A DNA stretch of 64,000 bases from Chrysemys picta bellii (taxonomy: Eukaryota > Chordata > Testudines > Emydidae), in assembly GCF_011386835.1 (NCBI RefSeq), contig NC_088809.1, positions 21,149,067-21,213,066 of the forward strand, read 5' to 3'. Positions 47,144-59,272 of this stretch are shown here, one piece after another. The translations under genes were made by a program, and so were the position numbers. The number at the start of each line of letters is the position of its first letter. The stretch's first letter is position 1. The notes under the pieces were generated by a model. The model did not search any database, was not told where the DNA came from, and saw only the letters and a program-made list of their open reading frames with translations.

Positions 47144-47774
47144 CGGGGCTGGCTCCAGGCACCAGCCCACCAAGCATGTGCTTGGGGCAGCACCTGAGGG
47201 GGGCGGCACGGCGCTCCGGCCCAAGAGCGGGGCCGTGACTGGGCTCGCCGCCCTCCCCGCGGTGCTCCGGCTGCCAGGGAGAGCGGAGCCCCAGCCGGGC
47301 TCTCCGCCCACCTCCTGGCGCTCTGGCCGCTGGGGAGAGCGGAGCCCAGCCGGGCTCTCCGCCCTCCCCCAGCTCTCTGGCCGCTGGGGAGAGTGGAGCC
47401 CCGGCCGGACTCTCCGCCCTCCTTCCGGCGCTCCGGCCGGTTGGGGAGAGCGGAGCCCCGGCAGGGCTCTCCGCCCTCCTCCTGGCGCTCTGGCCGCTGG
47501 GGAGAGCGGAGCCCCGGCAGGGCTCTCCGCCCTCCTCCTGGCGCTCTGGCCGCTGGGGAGAGCGGAGCCCCGGCCAGGCTCTCCGCCCTCCTCCCGGTGC
47601 TCCGGCCACCAGCGGAGTCGCGGTGGGCTCGCTGCCCTCCCCCCGGTGCTCCGGCCGGTCGGGGAGAGCGGGCTCGCAGCCGGGCTCGGCATCCTCCCCT
47701 GCCACGCTCCCCGCAGAGGGGGGAGGTGGGAGGCTTTTTTGCCTGGGGCAGCAAAACAGCCAAAGCCGGCCCTG
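47144..47774. mobile_element. hAT-like non-autonomous element with internal tandem expansion, 8-bp TSD
   Basis: Starts CGGGGCTGGCTCCAGGCACC, continues AGCATGTGCTTGGGGCAG and ends CAAAGCCGGCCCTG. Perfect duplications CCCCTACC occur at 47136-47143 and 47775-47782. Same family as 58070-58309, which is 240 bp; this copy is 631 bp because of the internal array. Confidence 0.92.
47240..47690. repeat. Tandem repeat inside the hAT-like element, unit about 55-60 bp
   Basis: Units of CTCTGGCCGCTGGGGAGAGC plus GGAGCCCCGGCAGGGCTCTC plus CGCCCTCCTCCTGGCG repeat about eight times with substitutions. High CpG. Long open frames on both strands come from the periodicity. Confidence 0.92.
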
Positions 47775-47799
47775 CCCCTACCCTGGCTCAGACAGCATG

Positions 47800-48030
47800 G
47801 GCCAGAAGATAAGGCACTGGATGGGAATCAGGACACCTGGCATCCCATCTCAGCTCTGCTACTGAACTACTCTGAGACCTTGGGTGAGTAACTCCCCTTC
47901 TCTGTGTCTCATTTTTCACTCCCGCCCTGTTCTCTGTTTAGCCTGTGAGCTCTTTGGGCAGGGACTAGCACTGATCTTTGTTGGGGCCTTTATCTGATAC
48001 CGTTACACAAATAATACAGTCATACAAGGT
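47800..48030 (+). repeat. MIR-like SINE plus dispersed tail
   Basis: AGATAAGGCACTGGATGGGA, ATCTCAGCTCTGCTACTGAA, GACCTTGGGTGAGTAACTCC, then CTTTGGGCAGGGACTAG and GATACCGTTACACAAATAAT. Confidence 0.7.
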
Positions 48031-48039
48031 CAAGCAAGC

Positions 48040-51000
48040 CCCGCTCCCTTCCTGGTAAGCTGCTGCCACTGGCTTTCTCTACACCATTGCCCCATGGTGG
48101 GTTTTCACACGGTGCCAGGAGCCACCTGGCTCCCTGTGGGACCCCCGCCCAAAGACTCCTCCACTGGTTGTCCAGCCTCCGAGAGGAATAACCCACCAAT
48201 AGCTTTCGTTAGGGGACCCCTGTGCGGCTCCAGCTGGCACACAGGATGGATGGATCTGCTAACACCCCTCCCTGGGAGGCTATAAGGGTAAGGACCCCCG
48301 GATAAATCCCTTTCTATCCTCCCCAGCACGGAATGGGTGGATGTCAAAGCCAGCGTGTCTCAGTATCACGCACTGATCCCCTCATTTGTTCTACGGCGCT
48401 TCAATTACTGTGACTAAGTGAGGGATTTACATTCAAATTACGGTCTATGGGCTCGTATAATATTCTAAGTGCCGAGTGGCTGCGCCCCTCACACTGAGTT
48501 CTCCTGACCCCGCATTGTCTCTGCGCCTAACCGGGGCAGGAGAGGACATTTCAGGAACCAAGGGGGTGCGGGCAGGGCTGTCCTCTTGTGCACACACTTG
48601 TGAGCTCACCAGTATTTCCCACCCAGATGAGAGAAACCAGGCACCCTGTCTACCACCCCTGTGCACTGACCTCGGCACAGCACTCCCTCCACTTTATAGA
48701 CAGCCAAGGCGGTCGCAGAATTTGCCGCACAACCCAACCCTTGACGTACAACTGTTCTCAAGAATCTCGGCTTTCCTTAACTCCCAGCAATGTTCTCCAC
48801 CCTTCCCCGGTCAAGCAGACCTTGCCGTCGGAAATGGGGTGTTGTATGCCTTAGTCTGCACACAGCTTGCAACAACAGCCGGGAGGTGTGTTAACTCTGA
48901 AACCTAATGACAGCAGCGGTAGGTATTGCACTGCCGACTGCTTGCCCGGTGCATGCGCTTCTCCCACCACCCCCAGCCGTCCCCGGAGCTAGACACCCCA
49001 GATGCCCTTGACAACATCCAGGATGCAGCTCTGAGCTGACTGCATTACAACCCTGAAACGAGCAGGATCAACTGTGGTAACAACTCACTGATCGTGCAGT
49101 TCGGGTTCGGATCTGACTCTGGAAAAACCTCCCTGGAGCTGCTGCAGTTCCAGCCTGCGGCCCCAGAGAGTCCTAGGATCCGCGGAGCCCAGTACAGAAT
49201 GCAGGTCTGGCCAGCGACTGAGGCCCTGGGGCTGTGATGTTAGCAGCTCCCTGCTGTTGGGTGTATAGCATCATAGGTGACAGAGCAAGGTCCCTGGACT
49301 TCCAGCCTCAGGGCGAGATCCTGCTGTTTGCAGGCAGGGCTGCCCCAGGCGTGCTGTGGAGAGAGATGGCTGCATGTGGATTTCCTAAGAGAAAGTCTGG
49401 CTGAGATGCACAGGGTCCCTCGCCGTCCTGCGTGCCATGGGAGCAGGGCTCTATTCCCAGTCCCTTCCCCTCTCACATTCCTCTTTAGACTGCGAGCAAT
49501 TCAGGTAGGGCCAGTCTCTCATGGGACCTGGGCCCGTAGGGCCAGAGGGAGCCGGAACTACAACTCTCAGGAGACACTGCAGCAGGTCAGGCGGACGCCG
49601 AGATTCATAAGACATTGCAGTGATCTCTTCCCCCCTTCTCCCCCAGCCCGACATTTGTGGTTTTGAATAAAGCCCATTTTCCAACAGGAAGAGGTTTTGA
49701 ACAGAATTTTCCAGCCAGCCCTGCTGCATAGTTTGGAAAGGAAGAGAGCGAGGGGTGGAGATGGTAAGAGGCAGTTGCTCGAAGGCCCCTCTAGCACAAC
49801 CACCGGGAGACGCATGATCCAGCTACCCATACTTTGTAAATTGCAGAAGGGAATTATCTTTTGACACAGCCCACAACTAACCAGCGGAACTCCCCGCTGC
49901 AGGATATCGTGGAGACAAGCAGCTTAGCAAGGCTCACAAAAGGATTACAGCTTTATAGCAATAAGAATAGCATCTGCAGTTACACTAGAGAGGATAAAAA
50001 TCACCAGGGCTTTGTCTAGTCTCACGCTTCCGGGCATAAACCAATCAAAGGTGGGGGCTGAGTCAGAATTCTCCCCTTGCCCCGGGACAGCATGCGGTGA
50101 TTAGGTGCATTAAGAACACGTGAGGTTTAGTCCTTCCTCAGAGGCAGCCGGGCTTTGCAATGCCAGCGACAGGATACAGGGCAAGATGGAGACTGGTCTG
50201 ACACCACGAATCCTACCTGGAGGAGAAAGCTCGGGGAAATGCCTGGAGATTAGCAGGCAGAAGAGGAAAGAGGCCCCTAATTACTGACACTGATCCAGCT
50301 GGTGTTTATCAAATTTCTGTATCCACCCATCCCCCCTTCCCACTCACCCTTATCTACCTAGCCCTCTCCCTTATCTACCTACCTATCTATCCCCATACAC
50401 ACCCTCCATCCGTCCATCTATCCACTAGACGACCTAAGGAGGTCATCTAGTCCAACCCCCTGCTCAAAGCAGGACCAATCTCCAGACAAATTTTTGCTCC
50501 AGATCTGTAAATAGCCCCCTCAAGGATTGAACTCACAACCCTGGATTTAGCAGGGCAATGCTCAAACCGCCCTCCACTCATGTCTGGGGAAGTGGGACTC
50601 TGAGTGGGGTTTGTTCTCTCTCTTTTTCTCTCCCCTTTCCCTCCTCTGGGATGGCATGGTTGGAAGAAGAGAAACGATTCTCTCCAGGATACTAACCCCG
50701 CACTGCCCCTCTCCCCGGCCAGCCGGTCACTCCTGGTGCGCTGCAGCCGTTAAGAGAATTCACGTCACAGCAACAGAGCGAAGAGCAGGTGGGTTTGTCA
50801 CTGCCTGGGATGCCCCCCAGCCCTGCTGGTTACCCTGGGGGGAGCATGGAGCTGCCCAGGGAGAACCACTCACTGGGCTTGGTGCAAGCTCTGTTCTGTT
50901 CTACGGAGGCTCTGTCTACACTGCGATCAGACCCCCATGGCTGGCCCCTGCCAGCTGACCCAGCTCACAGGGTTCGGGCTAAGGGGCTGTTTAATTGTGG

Positions 51001-53315
51001 TGGAGACGTTCGGGCTTAGACTGGGGTCCAGGCTCTCAGCCCCTGCAAGTCGGGAGAGTCCCAGAGCTTTGGCTGCAGCCCGAGTTGGAGCATCACCGTG
51101 ATACCGGAATGGCTCTCATCCATTGCTCGAGCGGACAAAATCCCCTCTGCCTCCCCCTCGGCTTCTCCACCAGCCCCTCGCCAATCCCGGCTGCGGCAGC
51201 TGCTAGACTTCCAAACCCTCCCCTTGGATCGGAGCCGCCAGCCTCACCTGAATTAACCCCTGGAGCCATTAGAAGTGAGTCACTCAAACTGCGGCTGCTT
51301 GACCTATCCCTCTGCCTGCCCCCTGCTCCTCCGAGCTGTTTAATTTCATCAACCGAAGCCTTTTAATTCTAAGCCGAATGCCGAACAATTAGCAGCCTCC
51401 TGCTTTAATGCGGGACCTTTGGTCACCATCTGCTCTCTGGTTTTATTGCTTAACAACACCACCCGCGCCCTGCGGCGCTGCACCCAGCTCAGCGGGGATC
51501 TCGGCGCACGGGGAAGGGCAGCTGGGTGGGCACATGGGCAGATTTGCTGGCTCTTGAGCAGAGGTGCCAGCTCCTTGGAGTTGTTTCCTTCCCCGTGGCT
51601 CAGGGACGAGGAGGCGGGGGGTGCTCTGCTGGGCGAGGGTGGTGGGAGCAGGCCGATCCCCCTCCCTGCTGCCCTTTACCAGGCGTGGTCCCTGGGTCTC
51701 TCCATTTGCAGAGTGCGGATCCAGGGGCAACGGGGAACTGCCACCAGGCAATGGACACGAGACAAGCGAAAGAACGCACAGGCCCATCTGCCAGGCACAG
51801 CTCCCCTGCCCTCAGTGCCTGGCGAAGGGGACGCTCCCACTGGGGATCCCCAGTGGCCTCATCCCAGCCAGCCTCATGGAAGGATTCCCCCCACCCCCAG
51901 CCACGGAAGTGTAAGACTCTGGCTATGTGCATGGTGCCTGGCTCACGTGAAAGGATAAGAGCTCACTATTGCTACCAGATAACAGAGCTGTTCCTTTAGC
52001 CCAGGCACTGAGGTCTGTGCTTTCAGTGCTGAAGGTCCTGGGTTCAAATGGTGCTAATGACTCGTCACACCAGTGCTGCCCTTCCCGACCCTTCTCTGTC
52101 CCACTACAAGCCACCTTTGCTCACATGGACTTTACTGTGGCCCCTCCCCAATCCTTGGGGGAGGAGCTTGCTGGTGACCAGGGCTCCTGGCCATGCCCAC
52201 TCTGGGGTTGATGGGCCATGAGGACCTTTCCCTTGGGGAAGGAGGCAGTTTCAGAGAGATGGGGGTGGCTGCTTTTCCCCGCATCACACCACACAGGGAG
52301 GGTTGCAGAACGAGGCCTGATCGGGATGGCGGATCCAGTCACTACCTGCACGTGGGGTTTCTTTGGCTCTAGTCTGCTCCATGCAAAGAAGAGGAAGGTT
52401 GCTATGAAAAACACAGCTGCCATGCAGGGCCTGGCCTCCTGGGGCTCCCCGAACACGCGGGCACCGCGCTGCACAGGGCCAGTCGGAAATGAAGCCCTGA
52501 CACAGCAGGTGCGGCGGTGTTGCAGGCACCAGCATGGTCCCATGCCCATCAGTGGCACCACCCTCAGTTACGTCCGGCCCACCGTGGCACAAACACCATG
52601 CATGTGTGGTGAGATAGACGGGCACTGGGTCGACATGGACTGGACCGAGAACTTCCCGAAGGGCTGCTAGGACCCAGGGAAACGGGACACAAAACATAAA
52701 TGGGACAGAAGAAACTAACAAGGACCCCTTCTTTACAACTCCCCAGCCCCACCCCGTTACTAGGGGCTGCTAACGGTGTAATGGGCAGGCGCGGGAGGAG
52801 AGGAGAATCACATATTTAGGCTTATTCCATTGGCCCAAAGGCAGGATCTTGGGGTGTCAGACGGGCTTTGGCAGCAGACTTTCCCCACGGCTGAGGGTGT
52901 GCAACCCTCTCTTGCAATTGCTAGCTTGGGAACCGGACAAAATACTACTGATGGCCCGAGGGGGGGAGGAGTTCCTCTGGGAGGGAGGGGGCATTTGATG
53001 TATCCCAGATCCCCTCTCCCACATGTCTTTACACGGAGCGTCTCCCACAGGCAGGCAGCAGAAGAGATCCATGAAGGCAGCCTTGCCCGAATGCTGGGTT
53101 AACGGCCGGCATTTGGCAGCAGCCCGTCCAGAGGAAAGAATGGAAAGCACCCCGAAAACAAAGCAAGCGGGAACACAAGTGGATGGGGCCTTAGAGGCAG
53201 AGCGGCCGCAGAGCTAGGAGAAGGGGGCTACAGCTCAGAGCAGAGTGGGAGGGATCCCTCGACCACAGGGGGGGAAAGCAAGTCAGCCCAGGCAGGAGTT
53301 AATGCAGGCATCAGT
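48040..53315. other. Non-coding stretch with few recognised elements
   Basis: Contains CTAC/CATC simple sequence (50320-50425), a CR1 tail (separate entry), and a tRNA-like scrap near 51995-52050 with GGTCCTGGGTTCAAATGG. Open frames at 51419-52000, 52218-52670 and elsewhere lack recognisable domains. Confidence 0.55.
50430..50565 (-). mobile_element. CR1 3' tail fragment
   Basis: AGGAGGTCATCTAGTCCAAC, CCCCTGCTCAAAGCAGGACC and CTCAAGGATTGAACTCACAA, antisense CR1 terminus. Confidence 0.9.
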
Positions 53316-54134
53316 CAGGGGATGGGACCTCAAGAGGTTGGCTAGTCCAGCCCCCTGCGCTGAGACAGGACCAAGTAAACCTAGACCAGCCCTGACAAGT
53401 GTTTGTCCAAAAATAACAGGGATTCTACAACCTCCCTTGGGAACCCATTCCAGAGCTTAACACCCTTAGAGTTCTTGTAATATTGAACCTAAATCCCCCT
53501 TGCTGCAGAGCCCATCACTTCTTGTCCTACCTTAGGAGGACCTGGAGAACAATTGATCCCGTCCTCTTTAGAACAGCCCTTAATATACCTGAAGGCTTCT
53601 CAGGGCTTCCCTCAGTCTGCTTTTCTCAGGACTAAACAAACCCAGGTTTTTAAACCTTCCCTCACACGTCAGGGTTTCTAAAGCTTTGATCATTTTTATC
53701 GCTCGCCTCTGGACTCTCTCCAGTTTGTCCACATCTCTCCCAAAGTGCAGCACCCGGACTGGACACGGCGCTCCAGCGGAGGCCAGCCCTGTACAGTGGA
53801 ACAATGACCTCCCGTGTCTTACCTAGCACACTCCTGGGAACACACCCCAGAATGATACTAGCCTTTTTCACAGCTACGTCACACTGTTGACTCATGTTCA
53901 ATTTGTGACCCCCTCTAAGCTCCAGGCCCTTTTCAGCAGCGCTACCACGGCTTTCTGTCGTTGTGCGTTTGATTTTTCCTTCTTAGGTGCCGTACTTTGC
54001 CCGTGTCTTTATTTAATTTCATTGTGTTGATCTGAGATCGATTCTTCAATTTATCAAGATCATTTTGAATTCAAATCCTGTCCTCCAAAGTGCTAGCAAC
54101 CCCACCCAGCTTGATGTCACCTACAAATGGTACG

Positions 54135-55716
54135 TTACCTACCACTGAAATCAGCTTCTGTACCAGATGACTGGAGGATAGCTAATGTGACACCAATTTT
54201 TTTTGAAAAGGCTCCAGAGGTGATCCCAGCAATTATAGGCCCCTAAACCTAACTTCAGTACCGGGCAAACTGGTTGAAACTATAGTAAAGCCCAGAAATA
54301 TCAGACACATAGATGAACACGATTTGTTGGGGAAAGTCAACATGGCTTCTGTAAAGGGAATTCATTCCTCTCCTATCTATAAGAATTCTTTGAGGGGGTC
54401 AATAAATATGTGGACAAGGGGGATTCAGTGGATATAGTGTATTTAGATTTTCAGAAAGCCTTTGACAAGGTCCCTCACCAAAGGCTCTTAAGCAAAGTAA
54501 GCTGTCATGGGATAAGAGGCAAGGTCTTCTCATGGATTGGTAACTGGTTAAAAGATAGGAAACAAAGGGTAGGAATAAATGGTCAGTTTTCAGAATGGAG
54601 AGAGGTAAACAGTGGTGTCCCCCAGGGGTCTGTACTGGGCCCAGTCCTATTCAACATATTCAGAAATGATCTGGAAAAAGGGGTAAACAGTGAAGTGGCA
54701 AAATTTGCAGACTATACAAGTTTACTCAAGATAGTTAAGTCCAAAGCAGAGTGCAAAGAATTACAAAGAGATCTCACAAAACTGGGTGACTGGGCAACAA
54801 AATGGCAGATGACATTCAATGCTGATAAATGCAAAGGAATGCACATTGGAAAACAGAATCCCAACTATACATATACAATGATGGGGTCTAAATTAGCTGT
54901 TACCCCTCAAGAAAGAGATTTTGGAGTCTGGCTAGTTCTCTGAAAACATTCGCTCAATGTGCAGCGGCTGTCCAAAAAGCGAACAGAACGTTGGGAATCA
55001 TTAAGAAAGGGATAAATAATAAGACAGAAAATATCATATTGCCTCTATATAAATCCATGGTACGCCCACATCTTGAATACTGCGTGCAGATCAGGTCGCC
55101 CCATCTCAAAAAAAGATATATTGGAGTTGGAAAAGGTACAGAGAAGGGTAACAAAAATGATTAGGGGTCTGGAACAGCTTCCGTATGAGGAGAGATTAAT
55201 AAGACTGGGACTGTTCAGCTTGGAAAAGAGACAACTAAGGGCGGATATGATCGAGGTCTATAAAATCTTGACTGGTGTGGAGAAAGTGAATAAGAAAGTG
55301 TTATTTACTCCTTCTCATAACACAAGAACTAGGGCTCACCCAATGAAATTAACAGGCAGCGAGTTTAAAACAAACAACAGGAAGTCGTTTTTCACATCAA
55401 CGCACAGTCAACCTTTGCCAGAGGATGTTGCGAAGGCCAAAACTATAACAGGGTTCAAAAAAGAACTAGATAAGTTCCTGGAGGACAGGTCCATCAATGG
55501 CTATTAGCAAGATGGGCAGGGATGCAACCTCATTCTCTGAGTGTCCCCAGCCTCCGTTTGCCAGAAGCTAGGACTGGGCGACAGGGGATGGACCACTGGA
55601 TAATTGCCCTGTTCTGTTCATCCCCTCTGAAGCATCCAGCATTGCGTCAGAAGACAGGCTACTGGACTGGATGGATCATTGGTCTGAGGCAGTATGGCCG
55701 TTCTTATGTTCTAAAC
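54135..55716 (+). mobile_element. Inner CR1 LINE (plus), RT domain to 3' end
   Basis: Inserted into the outer CR1 in opposite orientation. The 5' part (54135-54405) encodes decayed RT (VPDDWRIANVTPIF). Then come the open RT core and, after a frame break near 54945, the post-RT segment LEKVQRRVTKMIRGLEQLPY ... FLEDRSINGY stop at 55507. A 3' UTR follows, ending TGGCCGTTCTTATGTTCT. The 5' half, including the endonuclease, is absent. Confidence 0.92.
54410..54943 (+). pseudogene. CR1 reverse transcriptase core (177 codons, catalytic site mutated)
   Basis: RT palm of the inner CR1: VYLDFQKAFDKVPHQRLL (motif A region), SGVPQGSVLGPVLFNI (motif B), then FADYTSL where active elements have FADDTxL, so the second catalytic Asp is Tyr (about 54704-54715). 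KWQMTFNADKCKGMHIG follows. The frame closes just after RDFGVWLVL. It would have copied CR1 RNA by target-primed reverse transcription; the lost Asp and broken frame make this copy dead. Confidence 0.92.
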
Positions 55717-56159
55717 ATTTATACGCATGCTCTATCCAAGTCATTAATGAAAATATTGACTAGTACTGGACACAGGACTGACCCCTGCAGGTCCCACTAG
55801 ACACGCCCTCCCAGTGTGACAGCAAACCATTGCTAACGACTCTTTGAGTACAGTCTTTCAACCAGTTGTGCACCCCCCTCACGGTAATTTCATCCTGACC
55901 ACATTTTCTCAGATTGCTTATGTAGGACTGAGTCAAAAGTCTTGCTAAAAATCAAGATAAATCGCATCTACTGCTTCCCCCCAGCCACTAGGCCAGTAAC
56001 GCTGTCAAAGAAAGAAGTTAGGTTGACTTGGAATGATTTGTTCTTGACATATCCGTGCTGGCTACTCCTTATCACCCTCTTATCCTCTAATACTAGCTGG
56101 AGGAGGCAGAGTATGGATTGGGACCTGGATTGAGGCAAGGATTCCACGTTCAATGGGCA

Positions 56160-56300
56160 TCAGGCACCGAACCTGCCTAGGTGCTTTTGAAAATCCCGGC
56201 ATCTTTAGGCACCTAAATACCTTTGACAGTGTGTCTCCTTGGTGCTTAGGTCAATTCTGGAAAATGGGCCGTAAGGCTCCTAAATCTCTTCGGTGCTTTG
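56160..56300. repeat. Dispersed repeat fragment (TTAGGCACCTAAATACC type)
   Basis: TTTAGGCACCTAAATACCTT, GGTGCTTAGGTCAATTCTGG and AAGGCTCCTAAATCTCTTCG are serially similar motifs; a related scrap is at 19330-19440. Class unknown to me. Confidence 0.5.
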
Positions 56301-57002
56301 GAAAATGTTGCCCCTTGGCCTCAACACAGCAGCGGAGTCTGCTTGGATTTGTGTGCCTTGTTAGAGATCTTGCGGGGGGCAATTGTTTTTGTGGGGCTCC
56401 AGAAGCGGCCAAGCCGGAACCGGGGGGTTGGATCTGAGCAGGATCTGATGAAACCGGGAGGGCCAGGCTCGGATCTGGGACTCTCCCCTCCCCGCCCTGA
56501 AATCCGAAAGAGTTTGCATGCAATACTCCAGCTTTGGGCCCTCTCTACCAAACAGGAAAAGTTCCTGGGCCGGAGGGACAGCCCAACAAGATTGCACCAG
56601 GGAGTGGGGTAAAATGGCAATTAGGCTATTCTCTTCAATGCCACATTACACCAGCTGGGGATCTGACTCAGGGCCTTGCAGCTTACATCACAGAAGAAAG
56701 AGAGGCCACCCAAAGCACTCTGCGAGCATGGAGCAGGCGGGAGGGGCGGGGGATAACGCATCCCAGGCAAGGAGCCTCCCCCAAGACAGGGCAGCAGGGA
56801 AGGAGCCGGCGTGAAGCTCCACCATCCTGCCCCAGGCAGCGGATTAGGGCCGGCAACCCGCAGTTACGCTACACAGACCAAACTGACTCCGGTTTGCCAC
56901 CAGGATAACCCAGGGCTGGCCCAGGGAAGCCAGCCTGGTGCAAAAGTCACGAGAGCGGAATCAAGCCCTGTGGGTCTAACAGCGGTAAGAGGAAACTGCA
57001 AC

Positions 57003-57110
57003 GCGTGAGACTTGAGATCTAGTCCCAGCTCTGACCTGTGGTGTGATCTATAGCAAGTCACCCCCAAAGTGGGCCCCATTTTCCCTTCTATAAAATGCAG
57101 ATAAGACTTG
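57003..57110 (+). repeat. MIR-like SINE fragment
   Basis: GAGATCTAGTCCCAGCTCTG, then TGTGGTGTGATCTATAGCAA, then CCCATTTTCCCTTCTATAAA. Confidence 0.7.
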
Positions 57111-58069
57111 TTACAGGGCCAGCTTCCTCTTAAGCGCCCCCTTGTGCTCTGAGTTGGCTCTGCAGGCACACTGCCTCAGTTTCCCCCTCTCCATAACTCC
57201 ACAAAGGCTTTTAGCCCAGGAATGCCCTGCTTCCCACAGTCTAATTCATTCATAAACCACAAACAAAACTGAGTCCTGGGGCTTCTGTTGCCTCCTGAAC
57301 TCTGCTCTGTGCAGCTCTTCTCTACCTGGCTGGAGTCTTTTCTTCTCCCGTGAAGTCGTGCTATCCCTGGCCTTCAGCCTTCTCCAGCCTCTGGTTTCCA
57401 GGCCCAAACCCTTCCCTCTTGTCGAATGTCTCCTGCAGGTGCCTCCTTGCATTCTGCCGTCTCTCTATAGCTTTTCCCCTGTTTCTTCTTGTTGTCTTTC
57501 ATGGTGTAGCTGACTCACATTCTGAGTCTGTAACCGCCAGGGGCTGCAGTTCATGATGATGATCTACAATTACAGTCTCGCTCTCTCGCCAGTATGTTTA
57601 AAAAGTTGGAATATTGCTTCTTAACGGCGCTCCGTTTTCCTGACGCCGTCACTAGGAATTGCGGCGTAAACCTTGTCACTTTTTGGTGCCTGAGTCTGTC
57701 ATACAAAATCTCCCTATCAGTATTCCCATCTTTGCAATCCCTGAGGATGTGATCAGCCCTTTCTTTGCATGTCTCCCTCAGCCCATCTTTGGGTTTATTC
57801 ATTAAGGCCAAGTTACTGTTTAAGTCACAGTGTCTGGGAAGTATTGGGAATGGAGCAACTTCACTCTTCCTCGCATGTTCTTGCAGTACGTCCGCATTTT
57901 CGATTCCACGGCATCCGTCATGTAATCTTTTCCCCCTTGTTTCTTTTGGCCAGACTTCCTGCCACTGCTCTCTTAGTTCATTTTTAATTAGGTTTTTAAA
58001 CTCCTGTTTACTTAGATGGGGGGAGGGTTATGTCCGTTTTTACAGCATTTTTGGCTACTGCGTCTGCCA

Positions 58070-58309
58070 CAGGGCCGGCTCCGGGCACCAGCTCAGCAAG
58101 CATGTGCTTGGGGCGGCCAAGGGGAAGGGGCGGCACGTCGGACTCTTTGGTGGCGGGTCCCTTGATCCCTCTGAGAGGGAAGAACCTGCCGCTGAATTGC
58201 CGCCGAATTAGAAAGCGGCGCGGTGGAGCTGCCGCCGATCGCGATCTCGGCTTTTTTTTTTTTTTTTTCCTCGCCGCTTGGGGCGGCAAAAACCCTGGAG
58301 CCGGCCCTG
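58070..58309. mobile_element. hAT-like MITE in the LINE RNase H region, 8-bp TSD
   Basis: A 240-bp element with ends CAGGGCCGGCTCCGGGCACC and CCTGGAGCCGGCCCTG. Perfect duplications GTCTGCCA lie at 58062-58069 and 58310-58317. Removing it rejoins the LINE RNase H end (NEVAD|AVAKN). It contains a T run at 58252-58268. Short relative of 47144-47774. Confidence 0.95.
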
Positions 58310-58800
58310 GTCTGCCACCTCGTTTCTGGCTATCCAAACATGTGCTGGGATCCATGCTCGTCCAGCGTGTACTCCCACCTGTGCCAATTCCATGGTTAGT
58401 AACAATATGCCATTCTTTCTCTCCTTCCTGCTACTCCATTTCCCAGTTTTGGCTGCCAGTGACCCTGACAAGATACCACTGGAGGTAAGTTGCACATCCG
58501 GCATAATGCCAACATTATCCCTGCTAGTTCGGCCGCCGTGATGGCTACAAAATTTGATAGTCGAACGGATTTCTTTATTTCAAGTGCTGGGAGGCAGAAC
58601 GCTCTCCCCCTTCTCTGGTTTTCTCATCTTGAGACCCATCCGTACATATCTGGCAACGTTTGCCCCATTTATCACGTATACTTATATGATTTGCTATATT
58701 TAATACATGTAGCTCTCCTTTTCCCTTTTTGATTTCATTATATAGTTCTACATTTCTATCAGGGGGGTGATTTCCCACCTTTAATGCATTTTCCCATGGT
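58310..58800 (-). pseudogene. LINE RNase H domain remnant
   Basis: Minus-strand reading gives QICTDGSQDEKT (catalytic Asp region) and later AWIPAHVWIARNEVAD, the HxGxxxNExAD end motif with a changed Gly. The end motif continues across the MITE as AVAKNAVKTDITLPPSK. An RNase H in this position is typical of I-group LINEs and absent from CR1. Frames are broken. Confidence 0.82.
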
Positions 58801-58809
58801 TATATATAC

Positions 58810-59224
58810 CAGTGGATCTCAACCAGGGGTACACATTCCGCTGGGGATACGCAGAGGTCTTCTAGGGGTACATCAACTCACCTAGATATTTGCCTAGTAG
58901 TTTTACAACAAGCGACATAAGAAGCACTAGTGAAGTCAGGCCAAACTAAAATTTCATACAGACAATGCCTTGTTTATACTGCTCTATAGACTAGGCACGG
59001 AAATGGAAGTACGATATTCATATTCCAGTTGATTTATTTTAGAATTATAGGGTAAAAATGAGAAAATCAGCATTTTGTCAGTACTAGTGTGGCTGTGACA
59101 CATTTGTATTTTTATGTCTGAGTTTGTAAGCAAGTAGTTTTTAAGTGAGGTGAAACGTGGGGTACACAAGACAAATCAGACTCCTGGAAGAGGTACCCTA
59201 GTCTGGAAAGGTTGAGAACCACTG
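58810..59224. mobile_element. hAT/Charlie-like MITE (CAGTGG...CCACTG)
   Basis: Starts CAGTGGATCTCAACCAGGGG and ends AAAGGTTGAGAACCACTG, inverted ends of a widespread reptile hAT family with GGTACATCAACTCACCTAGA inside. Flanks ATATATAC (58802-58809) and ATATATAT (59225-59232) match at seven of eight bases. 415 bp, no coding capacity. Confidence 0.88.
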
Positions 59225-59272
59225 ATATATATCTATCAAGCATTCTTAATACTACAATACCCACCTGCTGAA

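Larger units (their letters stand above)
53318..56118 (-). mobile_element. Outer CR1 LINE (minus), split by a second CR1
   Basis: Minus-strand CR1 in two blocks, about 53318-54133 and 55718-56118. The first has a decayed 3' part of the coding region (LERVQRRAIKMIKALE, LGLFSPEKSRLR, MSQQCDVAVKKASIILGC) and the 3' UTR. The second continues the same element toward its 5' end (TCATTAATGAAAATATTGAC, GACCCCTGCAGGTCCCACT on the plus strand). Together they form one 5'-truncated copy, many frame breaks, inactive. Confidence 0.88.

Noticed and set aside
47053..47891. Several 190-240 codon Pro/Gly/Arg-rich frames
   Set aside because: They lie over the tandem interior of a hAT-like element with a clean 8-bp target duplication; high GC explains the lack of stops.
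51995..52050. A tRNA gene
   Set aside because: Only a box-B-like GGTTCAAAT is present; I could not fold a cloverleaf. More likely a SINE scrap.
52218..52721. Paired 145-150 codon frames on both strands as a gene
   Set aside because: No recognisable domain or exon boundaries, and open on both strands in GC-rich DNA.
54410..55507. A functional reverse transcriptase gene
   Set aside because: The FADD motif reads FADY, the frame breaks near 54945, and the element is 5'-truncated.
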